Source: Mycobacterium sp.
GTDB taxonomy: Bacteria > Actinomycetota > Actinomycetes > Mycobacteriales > Mycobacteriaceae
Reading direction: 5' to 3'
DNA: 64,000 nt
Assembly (NCBI GenBank): GCA_003987775.1
Contig: RXJD01000023.1
Location: 124,001 to 188,000 of the forward strand
Shown: piece after piece, positions 20,917 to 30,565 of the stretch
How the letters are laid out: each line of letters opens with the position of its first letter
Position numbering within the stretch: the stretch's first letter is position 1
The notes under the pieces: generated by a model
The model's database searches: none
What the model saw: the letters and a program-made list of their open reading frames with translations, nothing else
Told to the model about the DNA's origin: nothing
Position numbers and translations under genes: made by a program

Positions 20917-21402
20917 TCAAAAGGTCACGCGCACAGACCATTCGGCGTGCGGCGCTTCGCGGAGTTCACCGTCGTCCACTACCAGGGTCAACAGCTGCAC
21001 CACCACACCGGTCAGCCGCCCCCGGTGCGGATCGACGGTGGGGATGGTGACCGCGAGGCGGGTGTCGGGGCGAAAGAAGGTGGTTGCGGTGTTGGTCGGG
21101 TCCTCGTAGATCTGCAACAGCCGCCAGGGGGCCCGGCCGATGGCCTCAGGCACCGAGAGCTGCACCGGGAAGCGTTCGCTCACCTGTAATTCGCCCTGCG
21201 ACTGCGGAGTCTGGCAGTCGTTGAGGTTCAGCACGTTGCAGTAGAGGTACGGCCCCACCCGGACGGTGTGACCGCGTGAGTAGGCGCTGATCTCAGGGAA
21301 GTGCGGGCCTCGGTCGCGGCTCAGCAGCCACGCTCCGAGACCGGCTCCGGCGGCCAGCGCCACCACGACGACCGCAACCAGCGCGGCCACTGCGCGCTTC
21401 AC
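20917..21402 (-). CDS. DUF2771 exported protein (Rv0875c-like)
   Basis: A 161-residue protein with an N-terminal membrane or signal segment (MKRAVAALVAVVVVALAAGA) and an outer domain with two cysteines in YCNVLNLNDC. It matches the DUF2771 family, always next to this MFS gene in mycobacteria. The start is GTG, overlapping the MFS stop as GTGA, which indicates an operon. Function unknown; secretion or membrane anchoring is likely. Confidence 0.82.
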   Translation of the reverse strand: MKRAVAALVAVVVVALAAGAGLGAWLLSRDRGPHFPEISAYSRGHTVRVGPYLYCNVLNLNDCQTPQSQGELQVSERFPVQLSVPEAIGRAPWRLLQIYEDPTNTATTFFRPDTRLAVTIPTVDPHRGRLTGVVVQLLTLVVDDGELREAPHAEWSVRVTF

Positions 21403-23099
21403 CGCGGCATCACTCCTGGCGTCGGGGCGCCGGCGCGCCGGCCCTCCTGCTCGACCATGACCGGCCGGTTGCCGCCGAGGCCGGGAATCAGCGAGTCACC
21501 ACGGAAGCTGACGATCGTCTGAGCCAGACCAAGGATCAGCAGCGCGCTGATGACGGTGAAGCCGACCCACAATTCGGTGTACACCAACACCCCGACCGCG
21601 CCACCCAGCACCCATGCCAGTTGCAGGGTGGACTCCGACCGTCCGAAGCCCGAGGCGCGCGACTCCTCGGGCAGATCGTCCTGCAGCGAGGCATCCAGCG
21701 AGGCCTTGGCGATGGCGCTCGATCCCGAGGTGACCAGCGTGGCGACCGCGACCACGATCAGGTTCCCGCCGACTGCGGCAGCGATGGCGAAGGCGGTCAC
21801 GGCCAGGGTGCACCGCACCACCAGAACGGCCGGCCGGCCCAGTTTCAGGCGCGCGCTGGCGAAGTTGCCGGCGAAGTTACCGATCGCGGCGGCGGCGCCG
21901 ATCATGCCCAGCATGGCCAGCTGCACCCACCCGTCGGCGTCGTGCGCCTTGGCCACGAACGCCGGGTACAAGAACAGGAAACCCACCATCACCTTGATGG
22001 TGCAGTTGCCCCATAGCGAGGTGATGATGTTGCGGCCCAACGGTTGTCGCAGCTTCCCGCCGACCTTTCCGCTTTCCTCCCGCCAGCTCTGATGCAGGTG
22101 GTCGCTGTGCCGGTGGTAGCTCAGGGTGGCCGGGACCTCGCCCGCGGTCACCTCCACCCAGCTCGGAATGCGCATGGATAGCAGGGCACCGACGATCGTG
22201 ATGCCCACGACGACGAAGAGGGCCCCGGGCAATTTGAACATGTGAGTGCACGCGAACTCGACGCCCGCCGCGATGGCGCCGCCGGCGATGGTTCCGCCGA
22301 GCAGCCCGAATACGGTCAGCCGGGAATTGACCCGCACCAGGTCGATGGTCGGTGGCATGACGCGGGGCGTCACCGCGCTGCGCAGCACGCTGAACGACTT
22401 GGAGAACACCATCATGGCCAGCGCGCAGGGGTACAGCACCCACGGCGGGAAGCTGCCACTGGCGCCGTCGTAGTTCATGATCAGCAACAAGGCCAGCGCG
22501 GTGCGCAGCGCGAACGACAACGCCAGCGCGACCCGCCGGCCGTGCTGCAGCTTGTCCAGCGCGGGGCCGATCAGCGGCGCGATGACCGCGAACGGCGCGA
22601 TGGTGATCAGCAGGTACAGCGCGACCTTCGATTTACTCTCACCGCTGGCGGCCGCGAAGAACAGTGTGTTGGCCAGGGCCACCGCCATGGCGGAGTCGAC
22701 GGCGAAATTGGCCATCACCGGCCAGGTCAGCGCGGTAAGCCCGGACTTGTCGGCGCCGTCGGCGGTCGCGGCCCGCTGCACCATCCAGTACATCCGGGAA
22801 CCCATTTCGCGGCTGCGCATGGCCGCAGCGCGCGTGACGGTGATGCGCTCGCCGTTGTTGAGACCGCGCGGGGATTCGGGTTCGCTGTTGCGGTTCGGCG
22901 GCGGCTCATGGTCCAGCGGTGGCAGATACCGGTTTGCACTGGGTGGCGGCTGGGGACGGCGGGACCGGCGATAGTCGGCGTCGTGGGCAGCGTGGTCGGC
23001 CGGATAGTTGGCCATGCCCGGATGTTCATTCGCCGACGGGGTCCGGCGGCCCGGGGGTGGGGCCATCCGGCCCGCATGATCACCTCGCCGTCCGGACAC
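21399..23099 (-). CDS. Major facilitator superfamily transporter (Rv0876c-like)
   Basis: A 566-residue membrane protein with a hydrophilic Pro/Arg-rich N-terminal region of about 125 residues followed by about 12 hydrophobic helices, including FAVDSAMAVALANTLFFAAA and WVQLAMLGMIGAAAAIGNF. The substrate is unknown. I use GTG 23099, with a CAGAAT hexamer 6 nt upstream; ATG 23066 or 23015 are alternatives that shorten only the disordered tail. It is co-transcribed with the DUF2771 gene. Confidence 0.85.
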   Translation of the reverse strand: MSGRRGDHAGRMAPPPGRRTPSANEHPGMANYPADHAAHDADYRRSRRPQPPPSANRYLPPLDHEPPPNRNSEPESPRGLNNGERITVTRAAAMRSREMGSRMYWMVQRAATADGADKSGLTALTWPVMANFAVDSAMAVALANTLFFAAASGESKSKVALYLLITIAPFAVIAPLIGPALDKLQHGRRVALALSFALRTALALLLIMNYDGASGSFPPWVLYPCALAMMVFSKSFSVLRSAVTPRVMPPTIDLVRVNSRLTVFGLLGGTIAGGAIAAGVEFACTHMFKLPGALFVVVGITIVGALLSMRIPSWVEVTAGEVPATLSYHRHSDHLHQSWREESGKVGGKLRQPLGRNIITSLWGNCTIKVMVGFLFLYPAFVAKAHDADGWVQLAMLGMIGAAAAIGNFAGNFASARLKLGRPAVLVVRCTLAVTAFAIAAAVGGNLIVVAVATLVTSGSSAIAKASLDASLQDDLPEESRASGFGRSESTLQLAWVLGGAVGVLVYTELWVGFTVISALLILGLAQTIVSFRGDSLIPGLGGNRPVMVEQEGRRAGAPTPGVMPR

Positions 23100-23223
23100 C
23101 CTTCAATTCTGTCCTATGCCGAGTCGCTGCGGAGTAATCCGGTGTGGCTCGGTCATCGTGTCTTCCGGCAGTATGGGGGCGCACGAAAGATCGGCATGAA
23201 CAAGGTGACATTAAGGTGACACT

Positions 23224-24366
23224 GTGACCGGACCCATGGAGGAGTCCTCCGTAGCGACCGTGGCTGAGTGGCCCGAGGTGCTCGCGGGGGTGCTTACGGG
23301 TGCGGTTGAGCAGGCCAGGACCGCCGTTGCAGAGTTCAGCGGTGCGGACGCCGTGGGGGATTACCTGGGCGTCAGCTACGAAGACCCGAACGCCGCGACC
23401 CACCGCTTCCTGGCCCACGTGCCGGGCTATCAGGGGTGGCAGTGGGCCGTCGTCGTCGCCGGTTACGCCGGTGCCGAGCACGCCACGATCAGCGAGGTGG
23501 TGCTGATCCCCGGTCCGACCGCCCTGCTTGCGCCGGAATGGGTGCCCTGGGACCAGCGGGTGCGACCCGGTGACCTCGGCCCCGGGGACCTGTTGGCCCC
23601 GGCCAAGGACGATCCGCGGCTTGTCCCGGGATACACGGCCAGCGGGGATCCCTTCGTGGACGAGGTCGCCGTCGAACTCGGCCTGGGCCGGCGCTGGGTG
23701 ATGAGCGCCTGGGGCCGCGCCGATGTGGCTGAGCGCTGGCACGAGGGTGACTACGGACCCGACTCCGCGATGTCGCGTGCGACCAAGCGCGTGTGCCGCG
23801 ACTGCGGCTTCTTCCTGCCGCTCGCCGGATCGCTGGGGGAGATGTTCGGCGTCTGCGGCAATGAGCTGTCCGCCGACGGGCACGTGGTCGACAAGTTCTA
23901 CGGGTGCGGTGCGCACTCCGATACGCCCGCCCCGGCAGGTACCGGCTCTCCGATGTACGAACCGTTCGACGACGGGGTGCTCGACGTTTCCGAAAAGCCG
24001 ACGGCCGAGGTTGTCGCACCTGCCGAACTGTCGGAGTCGGAATCGGGCGAGGCTGAAGAGTCGTCGGCGCCGGAGGCGGCTGAGCGTGCCGACGAAGTCG
24101 AGCAATCAGAGCCTGCCGAGACCGCTCAGTCGTCGGTGCCGGAGCCGGCCGACGATGCCGGGCAATCCGAGCCTGCCGAATCGTCGGAGCCGGAACCCGC
24201 CCAAAACCCGGAAACGGCCGAGCTGCTGGAGCCCGTCGCGCCCGCGGAATCGTCCGAGCCGGCGGAACCGTCCGAGCCGGCTGCGACTGTTGACCCGTCC
24301 GAGCCGTCGGACTCTGCCGAGCCGCAGGTACCCGACGCACAGCGCGACGGTCCCGAGTTCGGCTGA
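23224..24366 (+). CDS. DUF3027 protein with acidic Ser/Glu/Pro tail (Rv0877-like)
   Basis: A 380-residue protein. Residues 1-240 form the DUF3027 domain, with GYQGWQWAVVVAG, LLAPEWVPWDQRVRPGDLGPGD and a cysteine pair in RVCRDCGFFLPLAG that may bind metal with a later CG pair. From about 255 the protein becomes a highly acidic Ser-Glu-Pro repeat tail (SEPAE/SSEPEPA units), presumably disordered. Start is GTG 23224, or ATG 23236. Function unknown. It is divergent from the MFS gene. Confidence 0.82.
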   Translation: MTGPMEESSVATVAEWPEVLAGVLTGAVEQARTAVAEFSGADAVGDYLGVSYEDPNAATHRFLAHVPGYQGWQWAVVVAGYAGAEHATISEVVLIPGPTALLAPEWVPWDQRVRPGDLGPGDLLAPAKDDPRLVPGYTASGDPFVDEVAVELGLGRRWVMSAWGRADVAERWHEGDYGPDSAMSRATKRVCRDCGFFLPLAGSLGEMFGVCGNELSADGHVVDKFYGCGAHSDTPAPAGTGSPMYEPFDDGVLDVSEKPTAEVVAPAELSESESGEAEESSAPEAAERADEVEQSEPAETAQSSVPEPADDAGQSEPAESSEPEPAQNPETAELLEPVAPAESSEPAEPSEPAATVDPSEPSDSAEPQVPDAQRDGPEFG

Positions 24367-24373
24367 CCGCACG

Positions 24374-24400
24374 ACGGCCGAAAGCGTTCCGTACTTTCGA
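24374..24400. terminator. Possible hairpin between converging genes
   Basis: CGAAAG and CTTTCG form a 6-bp stem with a 9-nt loop just after the DUF3027 stop and beyond the end of the minus-strand small ORF. There is no U tract, so a terminator role is only possible. Confidence 0.3.
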
Positions 24401-24442
24401 CGAAACCTGTTGTGGCTCAGTGGCTATCGCTGAACCCGTGGT

Positions 24443-24529
24443 TTACTCCGCGATCTCGGTGGCGTTGAAGCTGATGGTGCACAACACATACGACGCTTCG
24501 CGCTCTGAGAACAACTCTTCAAGAGACAT
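24443..24529 (-). CDS. Candidate 28-residue peptide behind a repressible promoter
   Basis: A short ORF (ATG 24529 to TAA 24443) begins MSLEELFSEREA and ends TISFNATEIAE; it has one cysteine near residue 17, an acidic N-terminal half and no membrane segment. An AAGGGG box precedes the ATG by 8 nt. A sigma-A-like promoter and a perfect inverted-repeat operator lie immediately upstream on the same strand. The layout resembles a regulated small-peptide gene (signal, toxin, or modified-peptide precursor), but no family is recognised and no maturation enzyme is adjacent. It could also be a short regulatory leader. Confidence 0.55.
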   Translation of the reverse strand: MSLEELFSEREASYVLCTISFNATEIAE

Positions 24530-24548
24530 CGGCGAACCCCTTCTGGTG

Positions 24549-24574
24549 ATATTGTCAACCATGATTGACAATAT
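24549..24574. promoter_or_regulatory. Operator: perfect 10-bp inverted repeat
   Basis: ATATTGTCAA, six bases, TTGACAATAT is a perfect palindrome. It overlaps the -10 element and presumed start site of the promoter for the 28-codon ORF, as expected for a repressor site of the TetR, GntR or MarR type. Confidence 0.75.
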
Positions 24575-24596
24575 GCCGAGGGGGAACCGCCGTCAA
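24568..24596 (-). promoter_or_regulatory. Sigma-A-like promoter of the 28-codon ORF
   Basis: On the minus strand TTGACG, a 17-bp spacer and TATTGT give near-consensus -35 and -10 elements. Transcription would start about 32 nt before the ATG, inside the operator. Confidence 0.65.
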
Positions 24597-24777
24597 GACA
24601 GGGGGCGCTGCCAAAGCGGAAGTGCCGAGGTATGTCGGACCTTGGTGCCGGCCGGCCGTCGGAATACTTCAGCGGCACGAATCACGTAGTGCTGCAACGC
24701 AAGTGGTCAACCGCCGACCGGACGTGGTTCCGGCGGATCGCCGGGCCGGGCAGGTCGAACGGCGATGTAAGACCGCC

Positions 24778-25233
24778 TCAGCCCTTCTCGGCTGCTGCCT
24801 TAATTCGTGCCAGCGAGGCGTTCATGCCCTCGACCAATTCCCGCTCGAAGTTCTCGGTCCCGCCGAGCAACGCGTTCACCGTCAGGTTAGACACCGCGCT
24901 GGTGCCGTTTTCGGCATGGCGGCTCTCCGTCACGCGGGTGCCCTCACCATGCGGCTCGAGTTCGTAGCTCCAGATGGTGCGGTTGGTGTCCACCCGGAAC
25001 GCGAGCTTCTTCTCCGGAATGACTTCGACGACGGTCGAGGTCGTCGGCCAGAACAGCCGGTTGCGCCGGTTGAGGTTCAGCGTGCGGGTGCCGTTGCGCA
25101 GCGGGCCGAATTGCCGCATCCACCGGCACTGGGGGCTCCACTGCGGCATGCGGCGAAAATCAGAGATCAGCTCCCACACTTTCGAGGGGGGCGCTCCGAT
25201 GTCGATCGAAGCCTGCAGTAGCGGAGCGGCCAT
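24778..25233 (-). CDS. SRPBCC (polyketide cyclase/dehydrase-like) family protein
   Basis: A 151-residue START/Bet v 1-like helix-grip protein. Family features are the N-terminal ASIDIGAPPSKVWELISDF, then WSPQCRWMRQFGPL and a C-terminal long helix, ENFERELVEGMNASLARIKAA. Such proteins bind hydrophobic ligands; the ligand here is unknown. ATG 25233 is preceded by a strong AAGGAGGACGC box. It follows the DUF2530 gene by 14 nt on the same strand. Confidence 0.85.
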   Translation of the reverse strand: MAAPLLQASIDIGAPPSKVWELISDFRRMPQWSPQCRWMRQFGPLRNGTRTLNLNRRNRLFWPTTSTVVEVIPEKKLAFRVDTNRTIWSYELEPHGEGTRVTESRHAENGTSAVSNLTVNALLGGTENFERELVEGMNASLARIKAAAEKG

Positions 25234-25247
25234 GCGTCCTCCTTGGG

Positions 25248-25517
25248 TTATCGGTGATCGAGCAGGGTTTCCAGTCCGGCTTGCGCACCCCGGGCACCAC
25301 GCCGGGCGGCGGCAAGTTGCCAGACGAAGATGCTGGTCCCCAGCACGCCCACGCCGAGTCCAGCGAGAGCCACCGGGCGCAGCGTCTCCAGGCTTGGCAC
25401 CAGAAACGCGACCGCGACCGCCACCAGCCAGGCCAGCGCACCGACCAGGATGATCGGCCACACCGCCAGCAGCGCCGGCGGCAACGGTGGGGGTTCGGGG
25501 GCGGGCTGGTCAGTCAT
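25248..25517 (-). CDS. DUF2530 small membrane protein (Rv0879c-like)
   Basis: An 89-residue protein with a proline-rich start (MTDQPAPEPPPLPPALLAVW) and two hydrophobic helices, about 20-42 and 50-70, followed by an Arg-rich end. It matches the DUF2530 family. I start at ATG 25517 by analogy with the family; ATG 25532 is an alternative. Divergent from the MarR gene, as in Rv0879c/Rv0880. Function unknown. Confidence 0.8.
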   Translation of the reverse strand: MTDQPAPEPPPLPPALLAVWPIILVGALAWLVAVAVAFLVPSLETLRPVALAGLGVGVLGTSIFVWQLAAARRGARGAQAGLETLLDHR

Positions 25518-25585
25518 TGCGTTTTTCAACATACCGTCGCGCTCATCGTTCGCCGTTTCTGATACCCGTCTCAGTCGTTCCGTTG

Positions 25586-25591
25586 TAACCT
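25586..25591 (+). promoter_or_regulatory. -10 hexamer for leaderless marR transcript
   Basis: TAACCT (TANNNT) ends 6 nt before GTG 25598, with no Shine-Dalgarno sequence. Confidence 0.5.
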
Positions 25592-25597
25592 CGCGCT

Positions 25598-26029
25598 GTG
25601 CCCGACAGCGATGCGCGGTTGGCCGCAGACTTGTCGTTGGCGGTTATGCGGCTGGCTCGGCAACTCCGGTTCCGGAACGCTTCCTCACCGGTATCGCTGA
25701 CTCAGCTCTCGGCGCTGACGACACTGGCCAACGAGGGGGCGATGACCCCCGGCGCGCTTGCCATCAGGGAACGGGTCCGGCCGCCATCGATGACGCGGGT
25801 GATCGCATCCCTGGCCGACGAGGGCCTCGTCGATCGCGCCCCGCATCCGGTGGACGGCCGGCAGGTGCTGGTGTCGGTCTCCGAATCCGGTGCGGAACTG
25901 GTCAGAGCGGCGCGTCAGGCCCGTCAGGAGTGGCTGGCCGAGCGGCTCGCGACGCTGGACGATGCCCAACGCGACGTTTTGCGCAGTGCGGCCGACCTGA
26001 TCTCGGCCCTGGTCGACGAAAGCCCGTGA
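25598..26029 (+). CDS. MarR-family transcriptional regulator (Rv0880-like)
   Basis: A 143-residue winged-helix regulator. The recognition region is [20 protein letters not shown] followed by [17 protein letters not shown], and the wing is [13 protein letters not shown]. It likely binds DNA as a dimer in response to a small phenolic or lipid ligand. The GTG start appears leaderless. Its stop overlaps the start of the methyltransferase gene as GTGA, so the two are coupled. Confidence 0.92.
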   Translation: MPDSDARLAADLSLAVMRLARQLRFRNASSPVSLTQLSALTTLANEGAMTPGALAIRERVRPPSMTRVIASLADEGLVDRAPHPVDGRQVLVSVSESGAELVRAARQARQEWLAERLATLDDAQRDVLRSAADLISALVDESP

Positions 26030-26850
26030 CGACGCCGGACATCAATGTCCAGGACGTCACCGATCCCGACGACCCCCGCCTGGACGATTTCCGCGACCTC
26101 AACAGCGTCGACCGCCGTCCCGACCTGCCATCCGGCAAAGGCCTGGTGATCGCCGAGGGTGTGCTCGTGGTCCAGCGCATGCTGGCGTCGAGGTTCACCC
26201 CGCGTGCGCTGCTCGGAACCGACCGCAGGCTCGCCGAGCTCAGGGACGATCTCACGGGCACCCCGGCGCCGTATTACCGGGCATCGGCCGAGGTGATGGC
26301 GCAAGCCGTGGGTTTTCATCTCAATCGAGGGGTGTTGGCCAGCGCCAGCCGGGTGATCGAGCCGAGCGTGGCCCAGGTTGTCGACGGCGCACACACCGTC
26401 GCGGTGCTCGAAGGCGTCAACGACCACGAGAACCTGGGATCCATCTTTCGCAACGCCGCCGGCCTGGGGGTGGACGCGGTGGTCTTCGGCAGTGGATGCG
26501 CTGACCCGCTCTACCGTCGGGCCGTCCGGGTGTCCATGGGGCACGCGCTGCTGGTGCCGTACGCGCGAGCCACCGACTGGCCGGCCGAGCTGGTAGCCCT
26601 GCGCGAGCGCGGCTTCCGGCTGCTGGCGATGACTCCGCACGGCGATGCACTCGCCCTGCGCGATGCGATGGCCGCGGTGCGCGACGAGCGGGTCGCGGTG
26701 CTGGTGGGCGCCGAGGGACCCGGCCTGACGACGGCCGCGCTGCGGATCAGCGATATGCGGGTACGGATTCCGATGTCGCGCGGCACCGACTCGCTCAATG
26801 TGGCGACGGCGGCCGCGGTGGCGTTCTACGAGCGAGTGTGCTCGGGCTAG
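26026..26850 (+). CDS. SpoU/TrmH-family RNA 2'-O-methyltransferase (Rv0881-like)
   Basis: A 274-residue SPOUT methyltransferase. Motif 1 is [17 protein letters not shown], motif 2 is [11 protein letters not shown] and motif 3 is [22 protein letters not shown]; together they form the SAM-binding knot. A substrate-binding domain occupies residues 1-115. It probably methylates a ribose in rRNA or tRNA. The GTG start overlaps the marR stop; a much longer frame starting at 25330 is only read-through of the marR region. The TAG stop also begins the -10 hexamer of the next gene. Confidence 0.92.
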   Translation: MTTPDINVQDVTDPDDPRLDDFRDLNSVDRRPDLPSGKGLVIAEGVLVVQRMLASRFTPRALLGTDRRLAELRDDLTGTPAPYYRASAEVMAQAVGFHLNRGVLASASRVIEPSVAQVVDGAHTVAVLEGVNDHENLGSIFRNAAGLGVDAVVFGSGCADPLYRRAVRVSMGHALLVPYARATDWPAELVALRERGFRLLAMTPHGDALALRDAMAAVRDERVAVLVGAEGPGLTTAALRISDMRVRIPMSRGTDSLNVATAAAVAFYERVCSG

Positions 26851-26853
26851 GCT
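26848..26853 (+). promoter_or_regulatory. -10 hexamer overlapping the trmH-like stop codon
   Basis: TAGGCT (TANNNT) ends 6 nt before GTG 26860, and its first three bases are the stop codon of the preceding gene. This suggests a separate leaderless transcript for the DUF2537 gene. Confidence 0.45.
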
Positions 26854-26859
26854 CGCGAC

Positions 26860-27144
26860 GTGAACGATGAGTCCGTGCCCTGGGCAACGGGTTTGGCGGT
26901 GGCCGGTTTTGTCGCGGCCGTCACCGGCGCTGCGATCGTGGTGCTCAGCCTCGGGCTGATCCGGGTGCACCCGCTGTTGGCCGTGGGCCTCAATGTGGTG
27001 GCGGTCGGAGGACTGGCACCGACCTTGTGGGGCTGGCGACGGGCCCTGGTGCTGCGGTGGTTCGTGCTGGGGGCAGCGATCGGGGTGGCCGGAGCGTGGG
27101 TGGCGCTACTCGCGGTGACGCTGATGGGCGCCAGCCCCGGCTAG
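26860..27144 (+). CDS. DUF2537 small membrane protein (Rv0882-like)
   Basis: A 94-residue protein with three hydrophobic segments, about 12-33, 40-56 and 66-90, separated by GWRRALVLRW. It fits the actinobacterial DUF2537 family at the Rv0882 position. The start is GTG. It converges on sepH. Function unknown. Confidence 0.8.
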   Translation: MNDESVPWATGLAVAGFVAAVTGAAIVVLSLGLIRVHPLLAVGLNVVAVGGLAPTLWGWRRALVLRWFVLGAAIGVAGAWVALLAVTLMGASPG

Positions 27145-27157
27145 GTGGGTATCGCGC

Positions 27158-27937
27158 TCAGCGCTGGCCGCTGGAGCGCACCCCGAGCAGCACGTCCTCC
27201 CAGGCGGGGATCGCCGGCTTGCCGCGGCGGCTGCTGGCCGGCTGCTCGGCAGGTGCCTCCGGCGCGCTCGGCGGCGCCGCCGGTGCGGCTGGGGCAGGCT
27301 GCGCTGCGGCCTCGAAGGCCAGTCGCGCCACCGGCGCGAGCTGGCGGGGCTTGAAGTCCGGGTCGATCAGCTCGCTGGCGGCATCGTCGATCGCGGTGAC
27401 AGTGCCCCCGTGCGCCCCCGGCGTGAAACGGAAGTGCGCGACGTTGTCCGAGCGACCAGCCTGCCAGCCGAGCTGAACCGTCCAGCGGCTGTCCTCGTTG
27501 CGCCAGGCATCCCAGGTCAGTTTCTCCGGGCTCAGGCCGCGTCCCACCAACGCCGCCGTGACGGTCTCCAAGAGGCTCAACACCGCGGGCCCGTCGGCCA
27601 GCACCGGATGCGCGGCGGTTGCCAGCTCGGCGGCGCGGAACCGCTCGAGCAACACCGGATTGGCGAACCGCTGGATCCGCGAGACGTCGGAGCCGGACGC
27701 CGCGGCGACCTGCTCGACCGACGCGCCTGCGCGGATTCGGGCCTGGATTTCCTTGGGGCTCAACATGTTCGTGACGACGATATCCAGCGCCGGCTGCTCG
27801 GGCGGTACCTGCTTGCCGTCGAGCGCGGCCCGCAGCCGTTCATCGGCGGGTAGTCGGAACTTCTCGGTTGAGCTGGCACCCTCGCAGAGGACGAATTTGC
27901 CGTCGGGGTCAAGCCCAACCACTTTGAGTTCCCGCAT
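27158..27937 (-). CDS. sepH: Septation protein SepH
   Basis: A 259-residue DUF3071 protein. The N-terminal region MRELKVVGLDPDGKFVLCEG and the helix-turn-helix-like segment ASVEQVAAASGSDVSRIQRF are diagnostic. In actinobacteria SepH binds FtsZ and promotes assembly of the division ring. The C-terminal tail is Ala/Pro-rich. ATG 27937 has a GAGGAGA box. Equivalent to Rv0883c. Confidence 0.9.
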   Translation of the reverse strand: MRELKVVGLDPDGKFVLCEGASSTEKFRLPADERLRAALDGKQVPPEQPALDIVVTNMLSPKEIQARIRAGASVEQVAAASGSDVSRIQRFANPVLLERFRAAELATAAHPVLADGPAVLSLLETVTAALVGRGLSPEKLTWDAWRNEDSRWTVQLGWQAGRSDNVAHFRFTPGAHGGTVTAIDDAASELIDPDFKPRQLAPVARLAFEAAAQPAPAAPAAPPSAPEAPAEQPASSRRGKPAIPAWEDVLLGVRSSGQR

Positions 27938-28068
27938 GGCTTCTCCTCGCAGACTCCGTGCAGGCCAGCAACGGAACCGTTACGTGCGAACTCTAGTGCA
28001 GCGAACTCCGGTAACCCGGTACTGACACGCTGGACGGTTGCGACTGCGCTGAACAGGGCTGAACCGGA

Positions 28069-30546
<2,478 letters not shown>

Positions 30547-30565
30547 TCAGTCTGCGAGTTCCTCT

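Noticed and set aside
24420-24689. Plus-strand open frame of 89 codons across the small-peptide region
   Set aside because: It runs through the operator and promoter on the wrong strand and has no family resemblance; the minus-strand 28-codon ORF has the signals.
25330-26850. 506-codon open frame ending at the TrmH-like stop
   Set aside because: Its first half overlaps DUF2530 and marR; the methyltransferase starts at GTG 26026.
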